Of a DNA stretch of 64,000 nucleotides, positions 17,441-26,693 are shown in pieces. Source of the DNA: Chitinophaga rupis (GTDB lineage Bacteria > Bacteroidota > Bacteroidia > Chitinophagales > Chitinophagaceae). The translations under genes were made by a program, and so were the position numbers. The notes beneath the pieces are model-generated. The model made no database searches and was not told the origin of the DNA. It saw only the letters and a program-made list of their open reading frames with translations. Position 1 is the first letter of the stretch, and every line of letters begins with the position of its first letter. The stretch lies in contig NZ_FOBB01000012.1 in the NCBI RefSeq assembly GCF_900109685.1, positions 1 to 64,000 on the forward strand, written 5' to 3'.

Positions 17441-17986
17441 TTAGAAAAATAGCACCACTCTTAAACACTTACGCAGGATCTTGAGGGAGTCGTATACCTG
17501 GTTATAAATGGTACGCGGTGTGGTGGTGGTAAGGGCGGATATTTCTTCGTAGCTCTTATTCTCAAAGAATTTCATGCGGATGATCTCTATCTGGCGCTGG
17601 GAGAGCTGCTGCATGGCGGCCCGTACTTTGTCGGCCATTTCTTTTTTTGATTGCATGAGAATGAGCAGCTCTTCGTAGGGGCGTTCTGTTTCGGTAATGC
17701 GGGTTTCCATATCGGCCACAGCGTAATGCTGCAGCTTGCCGGCTTCCCGCTGAATTTTCCTGCGGAGATAGGTTTTGAGGTAAGCGCCTACATGCTGTAC
17801 CGGCGGCAGTTTGTGGCGGTTATACCATATTTCGAGGAAGAGCTCATGAATACAGTCTTTCACCAGGTCTTTATTACCACAGGTGCGGAAGCCTTCTGCA
17901 AAAAGCAGCTGGTAGTAAGCCTTGTACAACATGGTAAAGGCTTCTTTGTCATTGTCCCTTATGGCATCCCAAAGTTGATCTTCCAC
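17441..17986 (-). CDS. RNA polymerase ECF-type sigma factor (FecI-like)
   Basis: 181 residues. Region 2 is at about 10-80 (FTMLYKAYYQLLFAEGFRTC; DLVKDCIHELFLEIWYNRHK). Region 4 is at about 120-172, with the HTH KSYEEISALTTTTPRTIYNQ. It is the first gene of the sigma-FecR-SusC-SusD-GH106 series, all on the minus strand. It probably drives that unit when FecR releases it. It is not closely similar to the sigma factor at 7381, whose region 2 has a different core motif, so the two appear to belong to separate regulons. Confidence 0.92.
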   Translation of the reverse strand: MEDQLWDAIRDNDKEAFTMLYKAYYQLLFAEGFRTCGNKDLVKDCIHELFLEIWYNRHKLPPVQHVGAYLKTYLRRKIQREAGKLQHYAVADMETRITETERPYEELLILMQSKKEMADKVRAAMQQLSQRQIEIIRMKFFENKSYEEISALTTTTPRTIYNQVYDSLKILRKCLRVVLFF

Positions 17987-18005
17987 GTGGTATTACGTAT
18001 GGTGA

Positions 18006-18039
18006 GTTAGCGGAATATAATAAATTATATCCAGCTAAC
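18006..18039. terminator. Imperfect hairpin between DUF1080 and sigma genes
   Basis: GTTAGC at 18006-18011 pairs with GCTAAC at 18034-18039. The AT-rich interior continues the pairing with single-base bulges to a 4-base loop. It lies directly after the stop of the minus-strand DUF1080 gene and just upstream of the sigma start at 17986. It may end the upstream unit or be part of the sigma promoter; no T-run is present. Confidence 0.4.
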
Positions 18040-18051
18040 TATCCTACACTG

Positions 18052-18801
18052 TCATAATTCCCTTACCCATATGTTGCGGAAGCTCACCTTACTGCCGTGT
18101 TCCTGCAGCAGCAGCGGCAGCTTAGCGGCATGGTATACATATTTGGGGTAACCGGCATATACCATGGGACCTTTAATGGCTACATGGTTCTGTATAAGAA
18201 TGCCGTTCTGAAAAACAGTGATATAAGCGGGTGTTTTCAAAGACTGATCGGCATTAAATTCCGGCGCTTCAAACACCACATCAAAGGTTTGCCAGGTTTG
18301 TGGCGGCAGGCTTGCATTTACCAGGGGCGCATATTGTTTGTAAATGCTGCCGGCCTGGCCGTTATAATATATACGTTCCCGGTACTGGTAGCTTTCGTAG
18401 ATCTGCAGCTCATACAGGCCCATGAACAGCACCCCACTGTTGCCCATGTTATTGCGGCCTTTATTTTCTCCGGGATCAGGCGTTTTCCATTCTATATGCA
18501 GCTGTATGCTGCCAAAGGCCTGTTTGGTACGGATATCTTTTGCTTTGGGTACAATGGTGAGCTCATTGCCATTAACTGCCCATTTTACAGCGCTGCTGTC
18601 CGGATGCTCCCATTTGTTAAGGTCCTGCGCAGTGGAAAATAACACGATGGCATCTGAAGGCGCATGACGTTTATCCGCAGGGGTTACTACCGGCGGCTGG
18701 TGCGACCAGTCCTCGGTGGCTTCAGGCGCAACCTTTTGAGAGAACCCAGCAGCCGGAAGGAGGGCAAAGGAGAGAGTGAGCAATGTGAAGAAACACTTCA
18801 T
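18052..18801 (-). CDS. Secreted DUF1080 (3-keto-disaccharide hydrolase-like) protein
   Basis: 249 residues with a signal peptide (ending near LLPAAGFSQ). A single concanavalin-like DUF1080 domain spans about 45-248, with the family motifs GNSGVLFMG, YELQIYESY, QTWQTFDVVFEAP and the C-terminal VSFRNIWVREL. DUF1080 members have been linked to cleavage of 3-keto-glycosides, but many are uncharacterised or act only as binding modules. It follows the MGH1-GH95 gene by 190 bases of 7-bp-period repeat. A second DUF1080 domain is in the lipoprotein at 24822. Together with the propeller-copper protein it hints at an oxidative side route; that part is inference. Confidence 0.8.
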   Translation of the reverse strand: MKCFFTLLTLSFALLPAAGFSQKVAPEATEDWSHQPPVVTPADKRHAPSDAIVLFSTAQDLNKWEHPDSSAVKWAVNGNELTIVPKAKDIRTKQAFGSIQLHIEWKTPDPGENKGRNNMGNSGVLFMGLYELQIYESYQYRERIYYNGQAGSIYKQYAPLVNASLPPQTWQTFDVVFEAPEFNADQSLKTPAYITVFQNGILIQNHVAIKGPMVYAGYPKYVYHAAKLPLLLQEHGSKVSFRNIWVREL

Positions 18802-18805
18802 TTTT

Positions 18806-18994
18806 AATTACGAATTGGTCAATTACGAATTACGAATTGGGTAGAGCGTGGTTAAATGTATTTATTTGGAAAGGCTGGTAATTAAAAAGTATGGTGCTTT
18901 GCAGGGCTTTGTTGAATGGAGCCTGCGTTATTATACCATCACTTTTAGTTTACTGCCTTAAGCTTTATGCTTTACGCTTTATGCTTTCTGCTTA
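18806..18994. repeat. Intergenic 7-bp-period repeat arrays (two unlike arms)
   Basis: Next to the DUF1080 start codon, 18806-18839 carries AATTACG-type words; 32 of 34 bases match the left arm of the element at 38797. At the other end, 18961-18994 consists of GCTTTAT / GCTTTAC / GCTTTCT words running into the GH95 stop codon. Unlike the other gaps the two arms are not complementary, as if two different elements had been combined. Apart from these the 190-base gap is featureless. Confidence 0.7.
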
Positions 18995-21900
18995 CTTCAC
19001 TACTTCCAACCGGTCATCTCTCACCTGTAGCCGGTACTTCTTTCCTTTTTGGGTAGATAGCTTCAGCGATTGCTGACCGTACTTCAGCTCACAGGGGCCA
19101 CCCGCAGTAGCCGTTACCGTTAGCTGTTGCAGCTTACCTTGCTCCCAGCCCATATCCAGCACAAAACCACCACGGGTACAAATGCCGCTTACATGGCCGG
19201 CTGGCCAGGCATCCGGCAGGGCGGGCAACAGGTCAATATATCCCATATGGCTTTGTACCAGCATTTCTGCAATGCCGGAAGCGCCGCCGAAGTTACCGTC
19301 GATCTGGAAAGGCGGATGCGCATCAAACAGGTTGGTGAATGAGCCGCCATGTGCTTTGCCGCCGTTCAGGTCTTCAGCTGGCGTTAGCAGGTTTTTTAGG
19401 AGGAGCAATGCGTGGTTGCCATCTTTAAACCTGGCCCACAGGTTCACCTTCCAGGCAAGGCTCCAGCCGGTACCGCCATCACCACGGAATAATAAAGACT
19501 GGCGCGCGGCTTTCATAAATTCCGGCGACTGATCCCAGGTAATATCCTTACCGGGGAACACACCCCACAAATGGGATACGTGCCGGTGACGGCTGGTAGT
19601 ATCATCTACATCCTGCAACCACTCCTGCAGCTGTCCGAACTTACCGATCTGGTTAGGCGCTATCTGTTTATATTTTGTTTGCAGGGTTTGGCTGAAAGCA
19701 GCATCCGTATGCAGGATAGCCGCTGCATCTATGCAGTTCTTAAATAGGTCGCGGATCAGCTGGTGATCCATTGTAGGACCAGCTACCAGGCCGCCGTTCT
19801 CCGGGGAATTGGAAGGTGTGCTGATCAACCAGCCGGTAGTGCTGTCTTTCACCAGGAAGCTCACAAAAAAGCTGGCCGCCGCTTTCATAATGGGATACGC
19901 CTTTTGCTGTAAGAAAACAGGATCTTTTGTAAATAAATAATGCTCCCATAAATGATGACTGAGCCAGGCGGCTCCTGTTACCCATATGCCGTGATTAGCT
20001 GCATTAATGGGCGCAGTGGCCCGCCACAGATCGGTATTATGATGTAATACCCAACCTGGAGCACCATATTGCTCCTTTGCTGTAACGCGGCCGGTTTGCG
20101 CTACATCATCTATTAAACTAAACATAGGCGCTGTGCAGGCTGAAAGATTCCAGACCTCTGCCGGCCAGTAGTTCATTTCAAAGTTAATATTGGTGGTGTA
20201 TTTGCTGTCCCAGGGCGGCGTTAGCTGATCGTTCCAGATGCCCTGCAGGTTCATGGGCTGCCCACCCGGGCGCGATGCTGCGATCATCAGGTAACGGGCA
20301 TATTGTACGTACAATGCGGCCAGCGCCGGATCGGTAGCCGGTGTAAATTGGCGGATGCGCTGATCTGTAGGCAGCTGTGTTTGCCCCTCGCCCAGGTTAA
20401 GATCCAGTTTGTTAAAGTATTGCTGGTAATCTTTGATATGCGCTGCTTTAATGCCGGTGTAAGAAAGACCTTTCAGCTTAGCTGTTACCTGCGCGCAAAG
20501 TGCAGCAGGGTTGCCGCTTACATCCTTGTAGCTTTTGTAGCTGGTGGCAGCGGTGAGGTACAGCGTGGCTTCATCTGCATCCTCAACAGTAATGGTACTA
20601 TCCCCAACGGTTACACGTCCTTTATGTGCGCTTAGCTTTAGCCAGCTTTCGCCCTTTAGTACACCGTCCTTTACCTGCAGGGAAAGCGCCAGTGTGCTGT
20701 CATTCACCTTGCGGATGCTGTAAGTTTTGTGTGATGTTTTTATTGCTGCAGTGAAGCTGATACTGCCTGGCCTGTCTGCTGTTAAATGTACTGCTATCGC
20801 CTTTTGCGGCGCGCTGGCCAGGTATTCCCGGGTATAATGAATGTTGTTGGTAGTATAGGTGGTGCGGGCAATGGCCCTGTTCAGGTCCAGTTCCCGGTGG
20901 TAATCCGTTACTGCTGCAGTGGTGTCCCTGAAGTGTAGCAGCAGGTCGCCAAAAGGCTGGTATGCTGCCTGGTAGCGGGAGGCAGGTGGGGCACTTTTTT
21001 GTCCCAGGAAATGTTCTTCAGCCAGCTGCTCTGCTTCTTTTTGCTTACCGGCTGCCAGCAGTGCACGGATCTGTGGCAGGTACTGTACTGCGCCAATGCG
21101 GGCATGCTCCCGCGGGCCATCGGTCCATAAGGTAGCTTCGTTAAACTGTAAGTGCTCTGTGTTCACACCACCGTAGATCATAGCTCCCTGATGCCCGTTA
21201 CCAATGGGCAATGCAGCGGTCCATTTAGCGGCCGGGCTGTTGTACCACAAAGTAAGCGCCTGCTTTTTTGCAGGCAGCGGTGTTACGACGCGGGTAAGAT
21301 TATTACCGCTGTAGATCTTTTCACCGTCTGCAAATATTTGAAAGCCCTTTCCTTTATTATATTTTTTCCCGGTCCTATCCCACAGGATGGTGAGCAGGCG
21401 GCCATGATAAGGCACCTGGTCCAGGCAGAACCAGTCCCAGGTTCCGGCAGGGATCAGCGGTGCTATTTCCAGCTGTTCATCACTGCGGGGCTTCAGTCCC
21501 ACCAGGTCGCTGATCACCAGGTCGCAGAAACCGGAGTGGTTGTAAAAGCTGCTGCGCGGATCATCTCCTTTTAACCAGTACCCGTTCTTTTCATCCTGGT
21601 ACTCGCCTAAATAAGGTTGTCCGTTCTTCTGGTGAGAGCGGGCGTATGTTTTCAATGCGCGGTAATATACCTGCGCATTCATTCCATCATGATTACGGTA
21701 GTCTGTTAACAGGTTGGCTAATGCTTTTAATGTTTGCGTAGTGGCAAAGGGCCATATAGCGCCATCCCACTCACAACCACCGGTACCGTGTGTACGAAAA
21801 GCAGGGTGCCGCTGTTCTGCTGTGGTAATGCCCCAGGGTGCATCAAAACCTTTTGGGTCAGTGAGCTGCTGCCAGGCTTTTGCATAAGTGGCCTTATCAT

Positions 21901-22813
21901 CCGGCAGGTTAAAATACCAGGGTATAAAACCTATCTCCTCTCTTGCGCCGGATAAACCGCCTTTTGCAAAACGTACTTTGAAGAAAGCGGCTGTATCATC
22001 CCATAACTTTTCCTGCACGGCTGCTTTTAACTGCGCGGCCAATTTCGTATACCGGATACGCAGGCTGTCGCGCCCGGCCATAGCGGCTATCAGCGCCAGT
22101 GCGCGGGCATTGCCATACATATAGCTGTTGATGGTAGGGCGTATATTCCTTTCTTTCCGGGAGCCGCTGATAGATTCTTCCATTCCATCTCTTACATCAA
22201 ACTGCCAGAACATACCATCCGGCAATAATTTCTCCTGCTCCCACAAACGGTAATCGGCATCCAGGGAATCCAGCATGCTGATGGCAAAATTGCGGTCGCC
22301 GGTAACCAGGTAGTAATTATAAACGGCATCGGCGGCCCAGCCGCTGAACTGATGAAAACGTGGCTTAGGCTGGTGTTTGTCTTTTTCCAGCCAGTAACGG
22401 ATGTATTGATCCACGTACTGCGTATCGCGCAGCCAGCGGCCTTCATAAATGTGATGGCCTGTGGCGCAGCTTAATGCATTATACCTGCCGGCATGTTTTA
22501 CCGGTTCAATAAATTCTGTAAAGATGAAACCATCCGGTGTTTGCTTTAAGTGTTTGCGAAAGCTGTACCAGCGGTAGTAATAGGTTTGTTCAATGGTGCT
22601 GTCCGGGCAATCCAGTAAAGGAATATTGCTCTGCAGCCAGGTGGCAGCCTGTTCATCCGGCACATAATTCACCACATTCTTTTTATCGTCTATCCGGTTA
22701 AAGAATGTTACGTATTGCTGTAAACGGCCGCCTTTCAGGAAAGGCGTCTTTTGCTGCGTCCATCCATTCATTACTGCACACAGGCATAAACAAACACTTA
22801 AAAAACGTTGCAT
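18992..22813 (-). CDS. MGH1-like (alpha/alpha)6 glycosidase fused to GH95
   Basis: The start is taken at the ATG at 22813 (MQRFLSVCLCLCAVMNGWTQ), which gives a clean signal peptide; the longer frame overlaps the previous gene. About 1273 residues. The first half (about 40-500) resembles MGH1/trehalase-type (alpha/alpha)6 barrels (YEGRWLRDTQYVDQYIRYWL; GGCEWDGAIWPFATTQTLKA). The second half (about 530-1270) is a complete GH95 enzyme: LWYNSPAAKWTAALPIGNGH, GRYL-type barrel motifs LQGIWNDQLTPPWDSKYTTN, and VSHLWGVFPG. GH95 enzymes remove L-fucose or L-galactose, and an L-galactosidase of this family acts on rhamnogalacturonan-II. Having both catalytic-type barrels in one chain is unusual. The first half's substrate is unknown. 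Confidence 0.82.
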   Translation of the reverse strand: MQRFLSVCLCLCAVMNGWTQQKTPFLKGGRLQQYVTFFNRIDDKKNVVNYVPDEQAATWLQSNIPLLDCPDSTIEQTYYYRWYSFRKHLKQTPDGFIFTEFIEPVKHAGRYNALSCATGHHIYEGRWLRDTQYVDQYIRYWLEKDKHQPKPRFHQFSGWAADAVYNYYLVTGDRNFAISMLDSLDADYRLWEQEKLLPDGMFWQFDVRDGMEESISGSRKERNIRPTINSYMYGNARALALIAAMAGRDSLRIRYTKLAAQLKAAVQEKLWDDTAAFFKVRFAKGGLSGAREEIGFIPWYFNLPDDKATYAKAWQQLTDPKGFDAPWGITTAEQRHPAFRTHGTGGCEWDGAIWPFATTQTLKALANLLTDYRNHDGMNAQVYYRALKTYARSHQKNGQPYLGEYQDEKNGYWLKGDDPRSSFYNHSGFCDLVISDLVGLKPRSDEQLEIAPLIPAGTWDWFCLDQVPYHGRLLTILWDRTGKKYNKGKGFQIFADGEKIYSGNNLTRVVTPLPAKKQALTLWYNSPAAKWTAALPIGNGHQGAMIYGGVNTEHLQFNEATLWTDGPREHARIGAVQYLPQIRALLAAGKQKEAEQLAEEHFLGQKSAPPASRYQAAYQPFGDLLLHFRDTTAAVTDYHRELDLNRAIARTTYTTNNIHYTREYLASAPQKAIAVHLTADRPGSISFTAAIKTSHKTYSIRKVNDSTLALSLQVKDGVLKGESWLKLSAHKGRVTVGDSTITVEDADEATLYLTAATSYKSYKDVSGNPAALCAQVTAKLKGLSYTGIKAAHIKDYQQYFNKLDLNLGEGQTQLPTDQRIRQFTPATDPALAALYVQYARYLMIAASRPGGQPMNLQGIWNDQLTPPWDSKYTTNINFEMNYWPAEVWNLSACTAPMFSLIDDVAQTGRVTAKEQYGAPGWVLHHNTDLWRATAPINAANHGIWVTGAAWLSHHLWEHYLFTKDPVFLQQKAYPIMKAAASFFVSFLVKDSTTGWLISTPSNSPENGGLVAGPTMDHQLIRDLFKNCIDAAAILHTDAAFSQTLQTKYKQIAPNQIGKFGQLQEWLQDVDDTTSRHRHVSHLWGVFPGKDITWDQSPEFMKAARQSLLFRGDGGTGWSLAWKVNLWARFKDGNHALLLLKNLLTPAEDLNGGKAHGGSFTNLFDAHPPFQIDGNFGGASGIAEMLVQSHMGYIDLLPALPDAWPAGHVSGICTRGGFVLDMGWEQGKLQQLTVTATAGGPCELKYGQQSLKLSTQKGKKYRLQVRDDRLEVVK

Positions 22814-22839
22814 TGGTTTCTTTTGATTACTTCTATTTC

Positions 22840-24816
22840 TTATTTCGCTTTTACTTTCAGGATGCCCTTCATTACCGCATAGTGGCCGGGAAAGGTGCAT
22901 ACGTACGGGTAATCACCCGGTGTTTTAGGCGCTATAAAATAAATGCTCTGCGAGGTTTCCGGCTGCAGCAGGCAGGTATTGTACAACACATCTTTTGATC
23001 CCGGCACATAGGCCAGCTGTGAGCCGCTTAAACCCATTTCCATGGCCAGCTTACCTACTGCATCTCCTTTACCCGGAGCGGTGATCACCAGGTTATGCAG
23101 CATATCGTCATTATTATTAAACACCAGCTTTACCTTGCTGCCGGCAGTTACTTCCAGCTCCGCTACATCAAACTTTAAACCTGGTTTGGTGCCTACCTGT
23201 AAGGTTATATCCGGCTTAGCCCAGCCGGCGGGTTGCACGCTTACACATTTGGTGGGATCTGTACCGCAGGCGCCTTTATTACTGGCGCCGCTGGCAGCCA
23301 GGCTTTTAGTAGTAACTGCACAGCTGGGACCTACGCCGGCTGGAATGGCATTTAACGTATAGTAGCCAACGTTATGCAGCAGGGATAATCCTGATTGTGA
23401 TTGCAGGCCGTTCACATGCAGCTCATGAATATATCCTTCGCGCAAACCTTCCACATAGATCCTTACCCGGCGTCCATCTTCAGATACTTCACTTTTTACT
23501 ACCGCGCAGGGTTGCTGGTTAATAATAGGGCTGCCATATGTTTTATGATAAGCGTAGGTAAAACCGGTTACGCTGTACAAGCTGGCATCTGCTGCCTGTT
23601 TTTTATTTACCGGCAGGGTAAATTCCAGCTCAAAGCCATTGCTTTGGGCACGCATGGCTTTTATTTCAAAAGGCGTCGCTCCTTTAAAGTTTACCCGTTG
23701 CAAACCAAACAATGCCGGGCCGGTGGATGCCCACCCGCGGCTGGTCATGCCTACAAAAAGGGAATGATCACTTCCCCAGGCCATGCGCAGCACACCGGAT
23801 GAAAAGCCCTCCAGGAAAGGGAAAGAGGCTCCCTGGTATTTTCCCTTTACCTTTTCCAGGAAAGCGCGCATTACTTTGCTATGCCCCTGGTCACCTACCA
23901 GCACCTGGCCTTTAAAAGGACCAAAAGCATCGGAATTAATGGTTAATACTTCTGAAGTGGAAATACCCATCAGCGTGTGCGGGAACCATACACTGGGCTC
24001 TTTGAAGTGTTCCGTTTTTTTAGCAAAGTCGTGCAGAATGCCTATTGAATCCGGGAACTGTTCCGGTTTTAGCTTAATGGGCGATCCATATTCACCGGAC
24101 CAGCGCAGGCCTGCAGGGTGACCGGCAAAATCGCCATAGTCCATTTGCGTGATGCGGCCGGAGCCTATCCAGTCGCCCTGGTTCTCCGCAAAAAATATAT
24201 CTCCATTCTCCGACAATCCAAAACCTGCAGGAGAGCGCATGCCCGCAGCATAAGGCTGCATAGTGCCATCCGGTTTTATGCGCATCATCCAGCCACGCCA
24301 TTTAGCCAGGCTTGCACCGCGCCCTATCCAGGAAAGGTTCAGGGTAACGATCATATCACCATTTGGCAGGAACAGCGGGCCATAAGAATATTCATGGTAG
24401 TTGCCGGACAAAGGCCAGGAGGCTACCGTCTGGAACAGGTCTGCTTTCCCGTCGTTGTTAGTGTCGGTTACTTTCGTGAGCTCTGAACGCTGTGTGGTAT
24501 AGAAAGATCCGTTGTGCCAGGCCAGGCCCAGGGTTTCATGCATGCCATATGCAAAACGTTTGTACTGCGGCTGTTTAGACTTCTTCTGGTATGGGTCTGT
24601 GATCAGCCATATTTCCCCGTGCCGGGTGGACACGCCCAGCCTGTCATCCGGCGTAAAGGCCAGCCCGCCTACTTCCAGCACCACGCTATCCGGTATAGGC
24701 ACATCCGTTATACTATAATACTTACCTTCCTTTGCCTTCATTTCTGTTTGCGCATTTGCCATAAAGGGGAGGCCGCATAACAATGATAAAAAGGCTATAT
24801 GCAATTGACGCTTCAT
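22840..24816 (-). CDS. Dehydrogenase-like beta-propeller fused to azurin-type cupredoxin
   Basis: 658 residues with a signal peptide (ending FMANAQ). The main part (about 45-400) is a sorbosone/glucose-dehydrogenase-like beta-propeller (VEGL-type blades such as STRHGEIWLITD; GNYHEYSYGPLFLPNGDMIV; GMRSPAGFGLSENGDIFFAE). A linker with a Cys-rich stretch (ACGTDPTKCVS) follows. A C-terminal blue-copper domain at about 545-658 ends in CTFPGHYAVMKG. The copper ligands are readable as H574, C640, H645 and M649, with the exact azurin spacing. The likely role is periplasmic or surface sugar oxidation with electrons passed to copper. No haem motif CxxCH is present. It starts 5 bases after the DUF1080-PA14 gene, so co-expression is expected. 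PQQ binding is not proven. Confidence 0.78.
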   Translation of the reverse strand: MKRQLHIAFLSLLCGLPFMANAQTEMKAKEGKYYSITDVPIPDSVVLEVGGLAFTPDDRLGVSTRHGEIWLITDPYQKKSKQPQYKRFAYGMHETLGLAWHNGSFYTTQRSELTKVTDTNNDGKADLFQTVASWPLSGNYHEYSYGPLFLPNGDMIVTLNLSWIGRGASLAKWRGWMMRIKPDGTMQPYAAGMRSPAGFGLSENGDIFFAENQGDWIGSGRITQMDYGDFAGHPAGLRWSGEYGSPIKLKPEQFPDSIGILHDFAKKTEHFKEPSVWFPHTLMGISTSEVLTINSDAFGPFKGQVLVGDQGHSKVMRAFLEKVKGKYQGASFPFLEGFSSGVLRMAWGSDHSLFVGMTSRGWASTGPALFGLQRVNFKGATPFEIKAMRAQSNGFELEFTLPVNKKQAADASLYSVTGFTYAYHKTYGSPIINQQPCAVVKSEVSEDGRRVRIYVEGLREGYIHELHVNGLQSQSGLSLLHNVGYYTLNAIPAGVGPSCAVTTKSLAASGASNKGACGTDPTKCVSVQPAGWAKPDITLQVGTKPGLKFDVAELEVTAGSKVKLVFNNNDDMLHNLVITAPGKGDAVGKLAMEMGLSGSQLAYVPGSKDVLYNTCLLQPETSQSIYFIAPKTPGDYPYVCTFPGHYAVMKGILKVKAK

Positions 24817-24821
24817 ATTAT

Positions 24822-26621
24822 TTACCAGATAATGGAGTAATGAATGTTCATAGTTTTACCAGCCTGTAAGGGCAGCACCAGGCGGTATTGCCCTTTGCTT
24901 TCCACGATCTCCGGCTGATCCTTTGTTTCAATGTAGTAGTGCTTATCATCTACCGCATAGCTGCCATCCGGCAGTTTTTCTATCAGGCCGCCGCCACCCA
25001 TCAACCAGTATGCGTTGCCGTTAGCCGATGCAGGACTGTTGATGGTGATTTCCCTTTCCAGCCCTTTTCCATCTGCACGAGGATGCAGATAATCTTCCAC
25101 CGACCATTGATGCAGCGTGTAAAAGAATACCGGCAGGTCATTGGGTAATATTTTATAACCGCGGTTGGTATAGCTGCTGCTGTCTTCCCGTATAGAATCC
25201 GGCCAGGCAGCATTCTTAGCGGATAATTCTGCAATACAGGGAATGCCTGCCAGCTCCAGCGGAGCGCCTAAGGGCCGGGCCAGCTGTTTTTCTCCACGCT
25301 CATGCCACATCTCCGCTACATCAATATAGCGCCCGTGCCAGGCCAGTAAAGGACTATAGTTCACCATATCATACGCATAATTAATGCCGCCCGGCGCGCC
25401 TACCGCCATGCTATAGGGATCCACTTTATTGCCATGCTCCATGAAGCCGCGCTGAATAACAGCGCTTGCTTTAACAGGATATTCCATTTGCGGGGATACC
25501 TCCACCTGCCGTTCAGATGCAGGTGTAGTAAGCGCAGTAAAAGGAATATGCGGTCCTTCATATAACAGCACCAGGCTCTCATCATAATTTGCATAGCTTA
25601 GCTGGAAATCGTGCGGACCGCCTTTCAGCAAGGTATCACCGTAAAAGGGGCGTTCAAAGTCGCGGGTACCGCCGTTATTGGCAATTTCATTCCCATCGAT
25701 CATCAGCCGCACCGGTCCGCCGGCGCGGATGCTGAATACATAGTGCCCTTCTGTGGGCAGCTGCAGCTTACCTTCCAGCAGCAGCTGCGCACGTTTATCG
25801 CCTACGCGGTAGCTGAGTGAATCTGTATTACCTGAGCGGGTGGGCAGTAATAGCTTCAACGTATCATGGTTCTTGTATACGCCTTTGTATACACGGTAAT
25901 GCAGGCCGGTTATACTTGCACGTGCATCGCCATAGGTTTTATAACGGATGTTGCGGAACGCTACAGGGCCATTATGCACCACAAAGCGCAGAGGACCGGG
26001 CGTTTGCACCTGTTTACGCAAGGTATCCTGCGCTGTGATGCCCAATACAGGATCCTGCTGAATGGTACGCCCGTTCAGCATTACAGATTCAAAACCTGCT
26101 TCTGTAGTGCCATTATTACCGGTACGCGCTGCTTTAAACTTCACCACCAGGTGCTGCCACAAACCAGGCGCCTTGCAGGCATTCAGCAAGGGTGCTTTAT
26201 CTGCTACCCCTCCGCAATCTGCTGCAGTAACGCTGTCTTTAAGCCAGCTATCCTGCAGCTGCAATGGATATTTACCCTGAAAAAGAATGGCGGCATTTGC
26301 CTGCGGCGATAGCATGAAGTCCAGCTCCAGGTCTATATCCCCATGGGTCATTTTCGTAGGCAGCTCACCGTTAGCAGCTGCATTAAATACCAGGATGCCT
26401 TTACCCTCCTTTACTTCCAGCTGGTGCGGCTGCTGCCGATTCATGTATACATTACCGGCTATTTGCCAGCTGTTACCCGGTGTGGTAAAAGCATCCAGGT
26501 TATCCAGGCTAAGCGGATCCATGGGCAGACTTTCGACCGGAAGTGTTTCCTTCTTCCCCGACGAACAGGCCGCAAGGCTTACAATGATGGTGCTATACAG
26601 CAAAAAAGATTTGACAGACAT
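24822..26621 (-). CDS. DUF1080-PA14 lipoprotein
   Basis: 599 residues. Lipoprotein signal MSVKSFLLYSTIIVSLAACS, lipid cysteine at 19. A first DUF1080/LamG-like domain is at about 50-225 (HGDIDLELDFMLSPQANAAI; GLWQHLVVKFKAA; GPVAFRNIRYKTYG). A PA14-type beta-sandwich is at about 235-355 (GKLQLPTEGHYVFSIRAGGP; VRLMIDGNEI). A C-terminal region of about 230 residues I do not recognise (MAVGAPGGINYAYDMVNYSP; RGEKQLARPLGAPLEL) resembles the tail of cytochrome- or propeller-linked proteins. It is probably surface-exposed and carbohydrate-binding, or a 3-keto-glycoside enzyme. It is tightly coupled to the propeller-cupredoxin gene. Confidence 0.75.
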   Translation of the reverse strand: MSVKSFLLYSTIIVSLAACSSGKKETLPVESLPMDPLSLDNLDAFTTPGNSWQIAGNVYMNRQQPHQLEVKEGKGILVFNAAANGELPTKMTHGDIDLELDFMLSPQANAAILFQGKYPLQLQDSWLKDSVTAADCGGVADKAPLLNACKAPGLWQHLVVKFKAARTGNNGTTEAGFESVMLNGRTIQQDPVLGITAQDTLRKQVQTPGPLRFVVHNGPVAFRNIRYKTYGDARASITGLHYRVYKGVYKNHDTLKLLLPTRSGNTDSLSYRVGDKRAQLLLEGKLQLPTEGHYVFSIRAGGPVRLMIDGNEIANNGGTRDFERPFYGDTLLKGGPHDFQLSYANYDESLVLLYEGPHIPFTALTTPASERQVEVSPQMEYPVKASAVIQRGFMEHGNKVDPYSMAVGAPGGINYAYDMVNYSPLLAWHGRYIDVAEMWHERGEKQLARPLGAPLELAGIPCIAELSAKNAAWPDSIREDSSSYTNRGYKILPNDLPVFFYTLHQWSVEDYLHPRADGKGLEREITINSPASANGNAYWLMGGGGLIEKLPDGSYAVDDKHYYIETKDQPEIVESKGQYRLVLPLQAGKTMNIHYSIIW

Positions 26622-26693
26622 TGACTGAGATCAAAAGATGAAAAATATTTTCACAACGTTCAATTATACTATGGTGTAAACTTAACGGCCCTG

